Source of the DNA: Planctomycetaceae bacterium
GTDB taxonomy: Bacteria > Planctomycetota > Planctomycetia > Pirellulales > Pirellulaceae
DNA length: 62,952 nucleotides
NCBI GenBank assembly: GCA_002709225.1
Contig: PAQH01000135.1
Coordinates: forward strand, 1 to 62,952
Reading direction: 5' to 3'
Shown here: positions 14,253-22,482 of the stretch, in pieces
Layout of the letters: every line of letters starts with the position of its first letter
Numbering within the stretch: position 1 is the stretch's first letter
Made by a program: the position numbers and the translations under genes
Notes under the pieces: model-generated
Told to the model about the DNA's origin: nothing
The model's input: only the letters and a program-made list of their open reading frames with translations
The model's database searches: none

Positions 14253-14742
14253 GTACAAGGTTGTGCCGTTAGTATCGGATGGATTTGTGCAGGGGCCAGA
14301 GGCAAGGGAAACTGGAGCCTGGGAATCTGCGCGCATCGGAGACTTTAACGCCGGCTGGAACGCATGCCGCGATTCCGTCTTAACTCTGCTGGAGAAGGCC
14401 GCCTACATGGAGCTTGATACAACGAAGCGCAGCATTGCAATTCAAGACCAGCTCCGAGCCATGCTCGCCGCCTCCCCCGACACCGGCATGGTCGCTGTGC
14501 CGAGAGAGCTGCTGGAGCAGAGCGCCCCTATCATCGCCGACAACAGCAAGGCGCTGGCTGCTGCGCTGGAGCGGGTGTCGGAGCTGGAGAAGGCGTTATC
14601 GACTGCACGTTATCGCGTTGAATCCGGGCGTGTATGGGGAGGCATGGGGTGGACGTTGACCGGGCTTCATGCAAGTCAGCAGCAGAAGGTGCTGGATGTA
14701 ATCGACGCAGCACTAGCCAAGCATGGGGAGGCAAGCCAATGA
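14245..14742 (+). CDS. protein of unknown function (mosaic early gene)
   Basis: A protein of 165 residues. An N-terminal FNAGWNACRDSVLTLLEKAA segment and a VAVPRELLEQ block are patterns common in mosaic phage early proteins of unknown role, and a coiled-coil stretch (LAAALERVSELEKALSTA) follows. The C-terminus HGEASQ repeats the end of the preceding protein. The start at 14245 is set by a GGGGAGG site inside the duplicated sequence. Confidence 0.6.
   Translation: MTEYKVVPLVSDGFVQGPEARETGAWESARIGDFNAGWNACRDSVLTLLEKAAYMELDTTKRSIAIQDQLRAMLAASPDTGMVAVPRELLEQSAPIIADNSKALAAALERVSELEKALSTARYRVESGRVWGGMGWTLTGLHASQQQKVLDVIDAALAKHGEASQ
14705..14738 (+). repeat. 34-bp direct repeat, copy 2
   Basis: Identical to 14212-14245, again at a gene's 3' end and carrying the ribosome-binding site for the following start. 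Confidence 0.9.
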
Positions 14743-14969
14743 GCCTGCCCGGTATCACTGTCACGCGCCGCAAAGAGCAGCTAAGCAAGCGGCTCCGGCC
14801 AAAATCAGAAGCCGCACCCTGGGTGATAGCCGAAGTGAAGAAGCTGGAAGCCCGCATTGCCGAGCTGGAAGCATTCGCCCAGCAGTGTGCGGATATGTCC
14901 GGCGGCATGGTCAGCGGCAACTGGCTGTCATTACACGCCAAGGAAGCATTGGAGAAGGCAAAGCTATGA
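14739..14969 (+). CDS. small coiled-coil protein
   Basis: A protein of 76 residues, basic at the N-terminus, then a coiled coil (VIAEVKKLEARIAELEAFAQQ). No recognised family. It overlaps both neighbours by four bases. Confidence 0.55.
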   Translation: MSLPGITVTRRKEQLSKRLRPKSEAAPWVIAEVKKLEARIAELEAFAQQCADMSGGMVSGNWLSLHAKEALEKAKL

Positions 14970-15823
14970 AAAACGAAGCAAAGCAGGGTCTGCGCTCATT
15001 CGAGGACAAGCAGGCAACCATGATACTGATGATGCTCTACCCGCTGGAGTCAAACACTGCGCTCGAACAGTTTGACGTCGTTGCGCGAGACGTCCCGGGC
15101 GAGCAGAAGGGAGTTAAGCGTTTTCTCGATCAGGGCCGCGAGATTGGCGCTGTTCCGGTGCGCCCGCAAAGCGCGTACACGTTCGACGGGTCTGACAAAG
15201 ACAGGTTGTTCACGATAGATCATGGTTCGCTGTTGCGGCACCCGGCCGAGATACTGGGCAAGCGGTCTGAGGTCATTCTGACCTTTGAGGAGGGTTTGAT
15301 CCGCTGGTGCTGCTTCATCCGCAAAGACAAGCCGCGCAAAGTGCTGTGCCATGAGAAGGTTCACGCCTTCTACGAGTTTCACTGCATGGACGGCGACGAG
15401 AACGGCTGGCAGGAGTATCAGATCCGCGCTATAGGGTTCAACAAGGCAGGGCGCCCGCTGATGATGCGCATGGAAGGTACGATGGGCAGCATGGGCGCAG
15501 ACGGTCAGGCGGCCATTGTGGCGGCCAGCATCATCGAGGATGCGCATAGATCGGGCGCAGTTATGGCTACCCTGGAAGCTGATGCCAAGATCACCTTCCC
15601 GATATCGGTAGACGAGTACAAGCAGTTCCTGGCCGAGCGCGACGGGTTCAAGAACACCCCGACGGGGCGCCGCAACTCCATCCTGCATTTCTGCAACAAC
15701 CACGCGAGAAAACGCGGAGAGAAGCTGGTGGAAGTGAAGGCGCATACGCGAGGCGCCAGAGTGTTCGAGACCGGCGGCATGACACTGACCTTGACGCCGC
15801 CGGCCGAGTGGGAGGGCGCATGA
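14966..15823 (+). CDS. protein of unknown function
   Basis: A protein of 285 residues without a family I recognise. It appears globular. A KVLCHEKVHAFYEFHCMDGDE stretch with several Cys/His could hold a metal. A later region (PISVDEYKQFLAERDGFKN, then GRRNSILHFCNNHARKRG) is basic and helical, which may indicate nucleic-acid contact. It overlaps the neighbouring genes by four bases and directly precedes a helix-turn-helix regulator. Confidence 0.5.
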   Translation: MKNEAKQGLRSFEDKQATMILMMLYPLESNTALEQFDVVARDVPGEQKGVKRFLDQGREIGAVPVRPQSAYTFDGSDKDRLFTIDHGSLLRHPAEILGKRSEVILTFEEGLIRWCCFIRKDKPRKVLCHEKVHAFYEFHCMDGDENGWQEYQIRAIGFNKAGRPLMMRMEGTMGSMGADGQAAIVAASIIEDAHRSGAVMATLEADAKITFPISVDEYKQFLAERDGFKNTPTGRRNSILHFCNNHARKRGEKLVEVKAHTRGARVFETGGMTLTLTPPAEWEGA

Positions 15824-16170
15824 AACTCGAGAGACGCATCGCCCTGGCGAACGCGGTGAAATTCTACGATCAGTGCAAGGCCGACAAGAACGCGGTCGAA
15901 ACCGGCGCGATGAATGATGCCCATGAATGGCTGATCGAGGCAGCCCGGGAAGCATTGGCCGAGGACGCCTACCCGAACCCGGATGACTACAACCCGGATC
16001 CGGCGTACATGATTAACCTACGGGAGCGCGCCGGGCTCACCCAGGTACAGCTGGCGCAAAGGCTACGGCTAAGCCGCAGGGTAATCCAATACTACGAGGG
16101 TGCGGATTCGACGCACCGTAACGCCCCGTTCGCCTACCAGCTGGCGCTTGAATCACTGGTGAGGCCGTGA
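15820..16170 (+). CDS. XRE-family helix-turn-helix regulator
   Basis: A protein of 116 residues. The C-terminal 60 residues are a clear XRE helix-turn-helix: MINLRERAGLTQVQLAQRL, RLSRRVIQYYEGADS, then a capping helix. The N-terminal 55 residues are helical and acidic. It ends the early operon, shortly before the late terminase genes, so it is a candidate controller of early-to-late switching. Candidate operators are the palindromes at 16910-16926 and elsewhere in the late region. This link is inference. Confidence 0.7.
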   Translation: MKLERRIALANAVKFYDQCKADKNAVETGAMNDAHEWLIEAAREALAEDAYPNPDDYNPDPAYMINLRERAGLTQVQLAQRLRLSRRVIQYYEGADSTHRNAPFAYQLALESLVRP

Positions 16171-16607
16171 TCGAGTCAGTATTGAAACCCAAGGAGCCCA
16201 GTAACCCGGCGTGGAAGGCGTACCGCGTAGATATTCAAACAGGCTTCGCCGCCATAGGCTTCTACCATGAGCGGCTGGGCTTGCGCGTCATCAGCGCTAT
16301 CGAGACGGTGGAGCCCGAGATAGGCCCGGAATATCACCTATCAGTCAGTCGTGTGGGCAGTAAAGCCCCCAGGCGCTGTAGCGCGGACGAAGCCCGCATG
16401 GTACTCAAGCAGTTTGATGCCGAAGCCGCGACCGAGGACAACCATAGCCCGGTAATCCGTAACTACTGGCTGCCGGTGGATGAATCGCTGCAAGGTATCG
16501 AGTGCGAGTGCAAGCCGCTTGAGGCCGCTATCGTCGAAGGTGACTTTGAATGGCGGCCGCTGACGCAAACCGTTGTCGATAAACGCAAGCGCGGCATGTT
16601 CCCATAA
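16167..16607 (+). CDS. protein of unknown function
   Basis: A protein of 146 residues with a GTG start overlapping the preceding stop (GTGA). It is beta-rich (YRVDIQTGFAAIGFYHERLG, ISAIETVEPEIGPEYHLSVS), with no recognised domain. It is the last gene of the early block. Confidence 0.5.
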   Translation: MIESVLKPKEPSNPAWKAYRVDIQTGFAAIGFYHERLGLRVISAIETVEPEIGPEYHLSVSRVGSKAPRRCSADEARMVLKQFDAEAATEDNHSPVIRNYWLPVDESLQGIECECKPLEAAIVEGDFEWRPLTQTVVDKRKRGMFP

Positions 16608-16954
16608 CCGAAACATAGCGATATCATCACCGCTCACAGCCGGGAGGCTGCGCGGTGGATCGTTCCTAGCTTATCGTTACTGCCAAGGCGGGAGTGGCTA
16701 ACCCCGTCAGTCGGAAGCCCGAGGCAAGCTCCACGAATCCTACCCGGGCGGCTCTGACCGAATAGTCCACGCTAAGGACTGTCCCGCCGATCTGGCTCCG
16801 CTGCACACGGATGACCAGATCAGGCGAGACACGCTCCCCCAGCCCACGAATCCCGCAACCCGGCAATAGACCACGCCTATCAGCACCTAGTTGCAAATTG
16901 ATCCAGACTGTTCACAATAGGCAAACACGAACAGCACGACCGGATCGCCCTGCC
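16608..16954 (+). promoter_or_regulatory. 347-bp gap before terminase genes
   Basis: No convincing protein gene or tRNA is seen on either strand. It contains several short GC-rich stems. Near its right end there is a candidate sigma-70 promoter (TTGCAA 16891-16896, 16 bp, CACAAT 16913-16918) overlapping two palindromes. Its place immediately upstream of the small terminase gene makes it a candidate packaging-site (pac/cos) region as well as the late promoter. Confidence 0.45.
16908..16934. promoter_or_regulatory. late operator region (site D) before terS
   Basis: GTTCACAATAGGCAAAC at 16910-16926 matches site B (37845-37861) at 14 of 17 positions. The longer palindrome CTGTTC-N15-GAACAG spans 16908-16934, with half-sites two helical turns apart. 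Both overlap the -10 of the candidate late promoter. Confidence 0.5.
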
Positions 16955-17686
16955 ATGGCTACACCTGACCAACCCCTAGACGCCAGAGAACAACGATTCG
17001 TTGATGAATACGTTGTCGACCTGAATCCCGAGCGCGCGGCTATTGAGGCGGGTTACAGCAAGTCCACGGCCAGGACCGTCGCGTATACATGGTCTAGCAA
17101 TGATAAGCGCAAGCCGCATGTCTACAACGCAATCAGGGCGCGACTGGAAAAGCGTGCAGAAGTGACGAAGGTTACCGCCGACATGGTACTGGCTCGCTAC
17201 TGGCAGATCGCAACGGCAGATCCGAACGAGCTGATTCAGTACCGCCGCACCTGTTGCCGGCATTGCTACGGCGAAGGTCACGCCTACCAGTGGATCGATG
17301 ACGCGGAGTACGAGCGCGCCATCCACAACGCCACGATCAACGATACCGAGATTCCCGAGGACGACGGCGGCTACGGCTACAACCCTACGCTGTCACCGCA
17401 TGCCTTGTGCCCCAAGTGCTTCGGTGAAGGCCATGGCCAAGTCCACGCCAACGACACCCGCAAGCTATCGCCCGAGGCTCTGGCGCTGTATGCCGGCGTT
17501 AAGCAGACGAAGGAAGGCTTCGAGATTAAGACCCACGACCAGCTCAACGCGCTGGAGAAGGTTGCGCGCCTGCTGGGCATGTTCAAGGAGTCGCTGAATC
17601 TGGACGTGGACGACAAGAGCGCGCTAGGCCAGCTACTGCGCAGCGCCGCCGGCCACACGATCCAGCCGGTTCAGGACGACGACTGA
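16955..17686 (+). CDS. terS: terminase small subunit
   Basis: A protein of 243 residues. Residues 1-75 (LDAREQRFVDEYVVDLNPERAA, then IEAGYSKSTAR) are the DNA-binding helix-turn-helix of the Terminase_2 family, which recognises the packaging site. A middle segment carries CRHCYGEGH and CPKCFGEGH, a zinc-ribbon insertion flanking a Tyr/Glu-rich loop. The C-terminus (HDQLNALEKVARLLGMF) is the usual oligomerisation helix. It leads the late genes and is separated from terL by an antisense regulator gene. The start has no strong Shine-Dalgarno, but an earlier start at 16811 would run through the candidate promoter. Confidence 0.9.
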   Translation: MATPDQPLDAREQRFVDEYVVDLNPERAAIEAGYSKSTARTVAYTWSSNDKRKPHVYNAIRARLEKRAEVTKVTADMVLARYWQIATADPNELIQYRRTCCRHCYGEGHAYQWIDDAEYERAIHNATINDTEIPEDDGGYGYNPTLSPHALCPKCFGEGHGQVHANDTRKLSPEALALYAGVKQTKEGFEIKTHDQLNALEKVARLLGMFKESLNLDVDDKSALGQLLRSAAGHTIQPVQDDD

Positions 17687-17880
17687 TGAAGCCAGGGCGC
17701 TTGCAGCTTGTCCGGCCCTATGTACAGCGCCAAGCACGCCAGCTCGGTGCGCCTGCTGATGGGATTCGTACCGTTTTCCATGTTGCGGTATGTCTCCTCG
17801 CTCACTTCCAGAGAAGAGGCGGCATCACGCTGCGTGCCGCCCATGAGTTCACGCCAGCGCTTCAATTCGGTAGCAACCAC
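17671..17880 (-). CDS. antisense XRE-type helix-turn-helix protein
   Basis: A protein of 69 residues, nearly all of it one helix-turn-helix domain: LKRWRELMGGTQRDAASSLEV, SEETYRNMENGTN, then a capping helix. It is encoded opposite to the late genes, between the two terminase genes, and overlaps the terS 3' end by 16 bases. Its promoter has a perfect TATAAT and a 15-bp palindrome (17915-17935), so it probably represses itself. Because the palindrome lies ten bases before the terL start codon, binding could also affect terL expression. The small size resembles stand-alone Cro-like or antitoxin-like regulators. No partner toxin is seen. Confidence 0.7.
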   Translation of the reverse strand: MVATELKRWRELMGGTQRDAASSLEVSEETYRNMENGTNPISRRTELACLALYIGPDKLQAPWLHQSSS

Positions 17881-17914
17881 AAGTTTTTCGCCTATATGAC
17901 CGGGTTAAACCGCA

Positions 17915-17935
17915 ATTATACCCAAGAAACTTGGG
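17915..17935 (-). promoter_or_regulatory. promoter and operator of antisense regulator
   Basis: TATAAT on the minus strand (17915-17920) lies directly beside the perfect palindrome CCCAAG-AAA-CTTGGG (17921-17935), which would occupy the -10/-35 spacer. No good -35 is visible. The palindrome also abuts the terL ribosome-binding region. Confidence 0.55.
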
Positions 17936-17944
17936 GTTTGCCCC

Positions 17945-19522
17945 ATGGCTAAGCTGACCACGTTCCCGCCGCTGGAGGAAATCACCGACGACGACACGCT
18001 GGCCGAGGCCATGAAAGACCCCATGTGGCGCCTGTCGAACCTGTATTGGATTCTGATTAAGTCCGATGACGGCGAAGGCGACGGGCTGCGCATGAAGTTC
18101 AAGCCCAACCGGGCGCAGCGCAAGCTGCTCAAGCGCGTCTGGCACCGCAATGTCATTCTCAAGGCCCGCCAGCTCGGCTTTACCACGCTGATCGCCATAT
18201 TCTTCCTCGATTGCGCCCTGTTCCGCGCCAACGTCCGCGCCGGCATCATCGCCCAGGACTTGCCGGCGGTAGAGACCATCTTTCGGGATAAGGTCAAGTA
18301 CGGCTACGACAGCCTGCCCGAAGCGATCAAGGCCAAGTTCCCGCTCAAGACCGAGACCAAGCGCGAGCTAGTGTTCGCCCACAACAACTCGTCGATCCGC
18401 GTCGGGACGTCGATGCGCTCCGGTACGCTGCAATACCTGCACGTTTCCGAGTTCGGCAAGATCGGCGCGAAGTTTCCAGAGCGGGCCCGGGAGGTCATCA
18501 CCGGTTCGATACCTGCCCTGGCGCAAGACGGCATCCTGTTCATCGAATCCACGGCCGAAGGTGCCGAGGGCGAGTTCTACGAGATATCCGAACGCGCCCG
18601 CAAGCTGGCCGACTCCGGCAAGAAGCTAAGCGTTAAAGACTACCGGTTCCACTTCTACCCATGGTGGGACGCGCCCGATTACCGCGCTGACCCGGATCTG
18701 GTCATCATCACCAAAGAGGACGACGAGTATTTCGATAAGGTGGAAGCGGATATGCGCACCACCATCGATATCGAACAGCGTGCTTGGTATGTGATGACCA
18801 AGGAAGCGGAGTTCAGCGGCGACGAACAGAAGATGTGGCAGGAATTCCCATCGACGCCAAAAGAGGCATTCCAGCGCTCGACCGAGGGCTGCTACTACGC
18901 CGTCCAGATGACCAAGATGCGCAAGGAGAAGCGCATCACCCGCGTGCCGTACACCCCAGGCTACCCGGTCAACACCTTTTGGGATATCGGCAAGTCCGAC
19001 GGTACCGCCGTGTGGTTCCACCAGCATATCGGCCAAGAGCATCGCTTTATCAACTTCATCGAAGGATGGGGCGAGCCCTATTCCTATTTCGTCACTGAAA
19101 TGCAGAAGCTGGGCTATGTGTGGGGCGATCACTACCTGCCGCACGACGGCACCCACGTTCGCCAAGGCCAGGACTACGACAGCCAGCTATCGCCGCAGGA
19201 AATGCTACACAACCTGGGCCTGCGCAATATCGAGATTGTTCCGCGCGTGGAAGAGCTGCAACACGGCATCCAGACAACCCGGGACAAGATGGCGGTCGCC
19301 TGGATCGACGAGACCAACTGCGCCAAGGGCATCGTTCACCTTGACCGCTACCAGAAGCAACGCAACCGCAGCACTGGCGGGTTCACGGACAAGCCGGTGA
19401 AGCATGACGGCCACTCGGAGGCGGCTGACGCCTTCCGGCAGTGGGCGCAAGGCTATTCAACCCCCTCAGTACGCGCCGGCACCCGTCCGAAGCGCCGCAA
19501 TCGTTCAGGAGCCGTCGCATGA
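17945..19522 (+). CDS. terL: terminase large subunit
   Basis: A protein of 525 residues, the usual length. The ATPase has a Walker A-like KARQLGFTTL (about residue 73), Walker B at YLHVSEFGK (about 165) and an ESTAEG coupling motif. The C-terminal nuclease has an Asp in TFWDIGKSDGT (about 346) and a late HSEAADAFR acidic motif (about 490). It pumps DNA into the procapsid through the portal and cuts it. The stop overlaps the next start by four bases. Confidence 0.95.
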   Translation: MAKLTTFPPLEEITDDDTLAEAMKDPMWRLSNLYWILIKSDDGEGDGLRMKFKPNRAQRKLLKRVWHRNVILKARQLGFTTLIAIFFLDCALFRANVRAGIIAQDLPAVETIFRDKVKYGYDSLPEAIKAKFPLKTETKRELVFAHNNSSIRVGTSMRSGTLQYLHVSEFGKIGAKFPERAREVITGSIPALAQDGILFIESTAEGAEGEFYEISERARKLADSGKKLSVKDYRFHFYPWWDAPDYRADPDLVIITKEDDEYFDKVEADMRTTIDIEQRAWYVMTKEAEFSGDEQKMWQEFPSTPKEAFQRSTEGCYYAVQMTKMRKEKRITRVPYTPGYPVNTFWDIGKSDGTAVWFHQHIGQEHRFINFIEGWGEPYSYFVTEMQKLGYVWGDHYLPHDGTHVRQGQDYDSQLSPQEMLHNLGLRNIEIVPRVEELQHGIQTTRDKMAVAWIDETNCAKGIVHLDRYQKQRNRSTGGFTDKPVKHDGHSEAADAFRQWAQGYSTPSVRAGTRPKRRNRSGAVA

Positions 19523-19956
19523 CCCAAGATATCCACAACCTGCCAGACCTAGACCTGACCATGACGCACTTTGTCCACGAGCTGGGCGAGTTCACCCTGT
19601 ACGGCTCATGGTATGGCGATCAGCGCCGGCCCTGCCTTGCCGTGCTGCCTACGCGCATGACCGAGGGTTCATTGCCGCTGGTGATACTGGTGGACGACGC
19701 ATGGAAGTGGAACCCGGACGACCCGGACGCCCAGCCCGCCAACAACCGCCGGCAGATCGGCCAGTTCTTCTACGTCAACCGCATCAGCGATCCCAATGGT
19801 TTCACCGCCATGAACGTCGTGTCGCTGATACACAGCCGCCTGGGGGATCTGCTGTTCATACCACCCAAGCCAACGAACCGCGTAGTCGTGGCCGATGCCC
19901 TGCGCACCGACGAGAGCGGCAAGGTCATTCACATGGAGGTATCGCGCAATGTTTGA
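19519..19956 (+). CDS. protein of unknown function in head module
   Basis: A protein of 145 residues between terL and portal, overlapping both. It is probably an alpha/beta fold (FTLYGSWYGDQRRPCLAVLP, LPLVILVDDAWKW, VVSLIHSRLGDLLFIPP). I do not recognise the family. Its position suggests a head-assembly or packaging accessory. Confidence 0.55.
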   Translation: MTQDIHNLPDLDLTMTHFVHELGEFTLYGSWYGDQRRPCLAVLPTRMTEGSLPLVILVDDAWKWNPDDPDAQPANNRRQIGQFFYVNRISDPNGFTAMNVVSLIHSRLGDLLFIPPKPTNRVVVADALRTDESGKVIHMEVSRNV

Positions 19957-22234
19957 CGACAACCAAGTCGCATGGGGCGAGGTCAAGCGCGGCGATGCCT
20001 TCGACCGCAACGCCATGGCCGCACCGAAAGGCAAGGGCGGCAAGAAGGAACACCCGCTTGATAGCGCCCGCATGGTCTCGCTACACCGCAAGCTGTTGGG
20101 CATGTACGAACGCGAGCTGGAGCGTCAGGGCCGCAACCGCATGGAAATGGCGGTCGACGAGGACTTTTACGACAACATCCAGTGGGATGAAGCGGACGCG
20201 GCGCTATTGAAAGAGCGCGGCCAGATGCCGCTGGTATTCAACGTCATCAGCGCGTCGATCAACTGGGTGCTGGGCACCGAGAAGCGCGGGCGCAGCGACT
20301 TCCGCATTCTGCCGCGGCGAAAGGAGGCCGGTAAGGCTGCCGAGCGCAAGACGCAGCTGCTCAAGTACCTGTCCGACGTCAACCGGTCATCGTTCAGCAA
20401 GTCTCGAGCTTTTGAAGATGCGGTCAAGGTCGGTATCGGCTGGATTGAGTCGGGCGTTCAGGACGATGACGACGGTGAACCGGTATATGATCGCTACGAG
20501 AGCTGGCGCAACGTAGTCACTGACAGCACCGGGACCGAGCTGGATCTATCGGACGCGCGCTACCAGTACCGCAGCAAGTGGGTGGATCTGGACGTGGCCG
20601 AGGCCATGTTTCCCGAGCGCGTGGGCGTCTTGCGTCGCTCTGCCCAGGCTCACAGCTATTCCGGCGTCGACAATCAGGGTGACCAGCCGATGGACTCGGC
20701 TGAAATGGAGAACGAGGCCAATACCGGCGCCAGCTCGATCACTGGCACCTATGAGCGTAAGCGCGTGCGGCTGATTGAGGGCTGGATCCGCTTGCCGACG
20801 AAGATCAACAAGCTGCGCGGCGGCGAGTTCGGCGGCGAAGTGTACGACGAGTACAGCCCGGGGCACGTCGAAGCGGTCGAGAGCGGCCAGTCGGTGCTGG
20901 TCAACCGGGTGATGATGCGCATGCACTGTTGCATCTTCACCGCTGACGCCATGCTGTTCTGCGGTGAAAGCCCGTACCGCCACAACCACTTCCCGCTGAC
21001 GCCGATCTGGTGCTACCGTCGCGGCCGCGATGGCCTGCCCTACGGCATGATCCGGGGCATGCGTGACATTCAGTACGATATCAACAAGCGTGCGGCCAAG
21101 GCTCTGCATATCCTGTCGAGCAACAAGGTCATCATGGACGAAGGCGCGGTAGAGGATCTGGACGCCTTTGCCGAGGAGGTCAGCCGCCCGGATGCCATTA
21201 TCGTCAAGAAGTTTGGCAAGGAGCTGGTACTGAACGCTGACCGCGAGCTGGCCAGCGCGCACATGGAAATGATGTCGCGTGACATTGCCATGATCCAGCA
21301 GCTATCCGGCGTCACCGACGAGAACCTGGGCCGGCAGACCAATGCTACCAGCGGCAAAGCCATCGGTCTGCGCCAGCAACAGGGCTCAATGGCCACCGCC
21401 GGTATCTTCGACAACCTGCGACTGGCGACACAGATCCACGGCGAAAAAATGCTTAGCCTCATGGAGCAGTATTTCAGCGAGGAAAAGCAGTTCCGCATCA
21501 CCAACATGCGCGGCAATGCCGAATACATCACGATCAACGATGGCCTGCCCGAGAACGATATCATCCGCACCAAGGCTGACTTCATCATCAGCGAAGCCGA
21601 CTGGCGCGCGACCGTGCGCCAAGGCCAGACCGAAGAACTGATGGCGCTGTTGGCGCAGATGGCACCGGTAGCCCCGCAGCTGGCTATGGTAATGATCGAC
21701 CTGATTGTCGAGGAAATGGATATCGGAAACCGCGACGAGCTGGTAAAACGCATCCGCCAAGTGACCGGCATGCGCGACCCGGACGCCGAGGAGCTGACCC
21801 CCGAGGAGCAGCAAGCCGAGAAGGCCAAGACCATTCAGGCGCAGCTACAGCAGCGCGCCCAGCTGGCCGAGATTGCCGACAAGGAAGCCAGCGCCGCACA
21901 GAAGCAGGCCAAGGCCGCCGAGTCCCAGGCCAATATCCAGAAGGTCATGGCCGCCCTGGCTTCGGACAACACCGAAACGCAGCGCAAAGCGATCGAAGTC
22001 GCCCAGCTGATGCTTGCCAACCCCTACACCGCCCCTGTTGCCGATACCGTTCTGCACGAATCCGGCTTTGTCTCGCGTACCGAGCAGGAGCTGAACGCCG
22101 AGCAGCTGGCCGCGCAGCAAGCGGAGGAGCAGGCCATGGCCGAGGCGCAGGCTATGCAGGAACAGCAAGCCGCGCAACAAGAACAAGCCGCCGCCGGCGG
22201 TCAACCCGCGCCCCAGGGCGCACCCGTAGCATGA
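19949..22234 (+). CDS. portal protein, P22-like
   Basis: A protein of 761 residues, close to P22 gp1. Characteristic blocks are DEDFYDNIQWDEADAALLKERG, VFNVISASINWVLGTEKRGR and IRGMRDIQYDINKRAAKALHIL, then SGKAIGLRQQQGSMATAG and a long C-terminal helix. It ends in a Gln/Ala-rich tail that may extend as a barrel. The dodecameric portal occupies one capsid vertex and docks terminase and tail adaptors. The start at 19949 overlaps the previous gene and gives the usual N-terminus. It supports a podovirus virion. Confidence 0.93.
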   Translation: MFDDNQVAWGEVKRGDAFDRNAMAAPKGKGGKKEHPLDSARMVSLHRKLLGMYERELERQGRNRMEMAVDEDFYDNIQWDEADAALLKERGQMPLVFNVISASINWVLGTEKRGRSDFRILPRRKEAGKAAERKTQLLKYLSDVNRSSFSKSRAFEDAVKVGIGWIESGVQDDDDGEPVYDRYESWRNVVTDSTGTELDLSDARYQYRSKWVDLDVAEAMFPERVGVLRRSAQAHSYSGVDNQGDQPMDSAEMENEANTGASSITGTYERKRVRLIEGWIRLPTKINKLRGGEFGGEVYDEYSPGHVEAVESGQSVLVNRVMMRMHCCIFTADAMLFCGESPYRHNHFPLTPIWCYRRGRDGLPYGMIRGMRDIQYDINKRAAKALHILSSNKVIMDEGAVEDLDAFAEEVSRPDAIIVKKFGKELVLNADRELASAHMEMMSRDIAMIQQLSGVTDENLGRQTNATSGKAIGLRQQQGSMATAGIFDNLRLATQIHGEKMLSLMEQYFSEEKQFRITNMRGNAEYITINDGLPENDIIRTKADFIISEADWRATVRQGQTEELMALLAQMAPVAPQLAMVMIDLIVEEMDIGNRDELVKRIRQVTGMRDPDAEELTPEEQQAEKAKTIQAQLQQRAQLAEIADKEASAAQKQAKAAESQANIQKVMAALASDNTETQRKAIEVAQLMLANPYTAPVADTVLHESGFVSRTEQELNAEQLAAQQAEEQAMAEAQAMQEQQAAQQEQAAAGGQPAPQGAPVA

Positions 22235-22244
22235 GGAAAAGAGC

Positions 22245-22478
22245 ATGACGTTCAAGACTGACCAACTACCCGACTACATGCAGCGCGTCGTCATCGAGAA
22301 AGCCGAGCTGGACGACAAGATAGCCAAGCTGGCGGCGTTCGTTGATGCGCACCCGCAAGGCGCCACCGACATATCCGGCCATGAGCTACTGGAAAACCAG
22401 CTAGACGTCATGCGCATGTATTCAAAGGTACTGGGCATGCGCCTGGACCTGTTCACCACCACTAAGACCGAGGAATGA
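22245..22478 (+). CDS. small helical phage protein (crAss001_48-like)
   Basis: A protein of 77 residues. PDYMQRVVIEKAELDDKIAKL followed by a second helix (LLENQLDVMRMYSKVLGMRL) is the pattern of a widespread small phage protein related to crAss001_48, of unknown role. Here it lies between portal and scaffold, with a good ribosome-binding site. Confidence 0.6.
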   Translation: MTFKTDQLPDYMQRVVIEKAELDDKIAKLAAFVDAHPQGATDISGHELLENQLDVMRMYSKVLGMRLDLFTTTKTEE

Positions 22479-22482
22479 CACC

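Noticed and set aside
16666..16896. 76-codon minus-strand frame in the gap
   Set aside because: No ribosome-binding site, no motif, and it overlaps the candidate late promoter.
16608..16954. tRNA-like stems in the gap before terS
   Set aside because: No complete cloverleaf, no T-arm GGTTCRA-type sequence and no anticodon arm at the correct distance.
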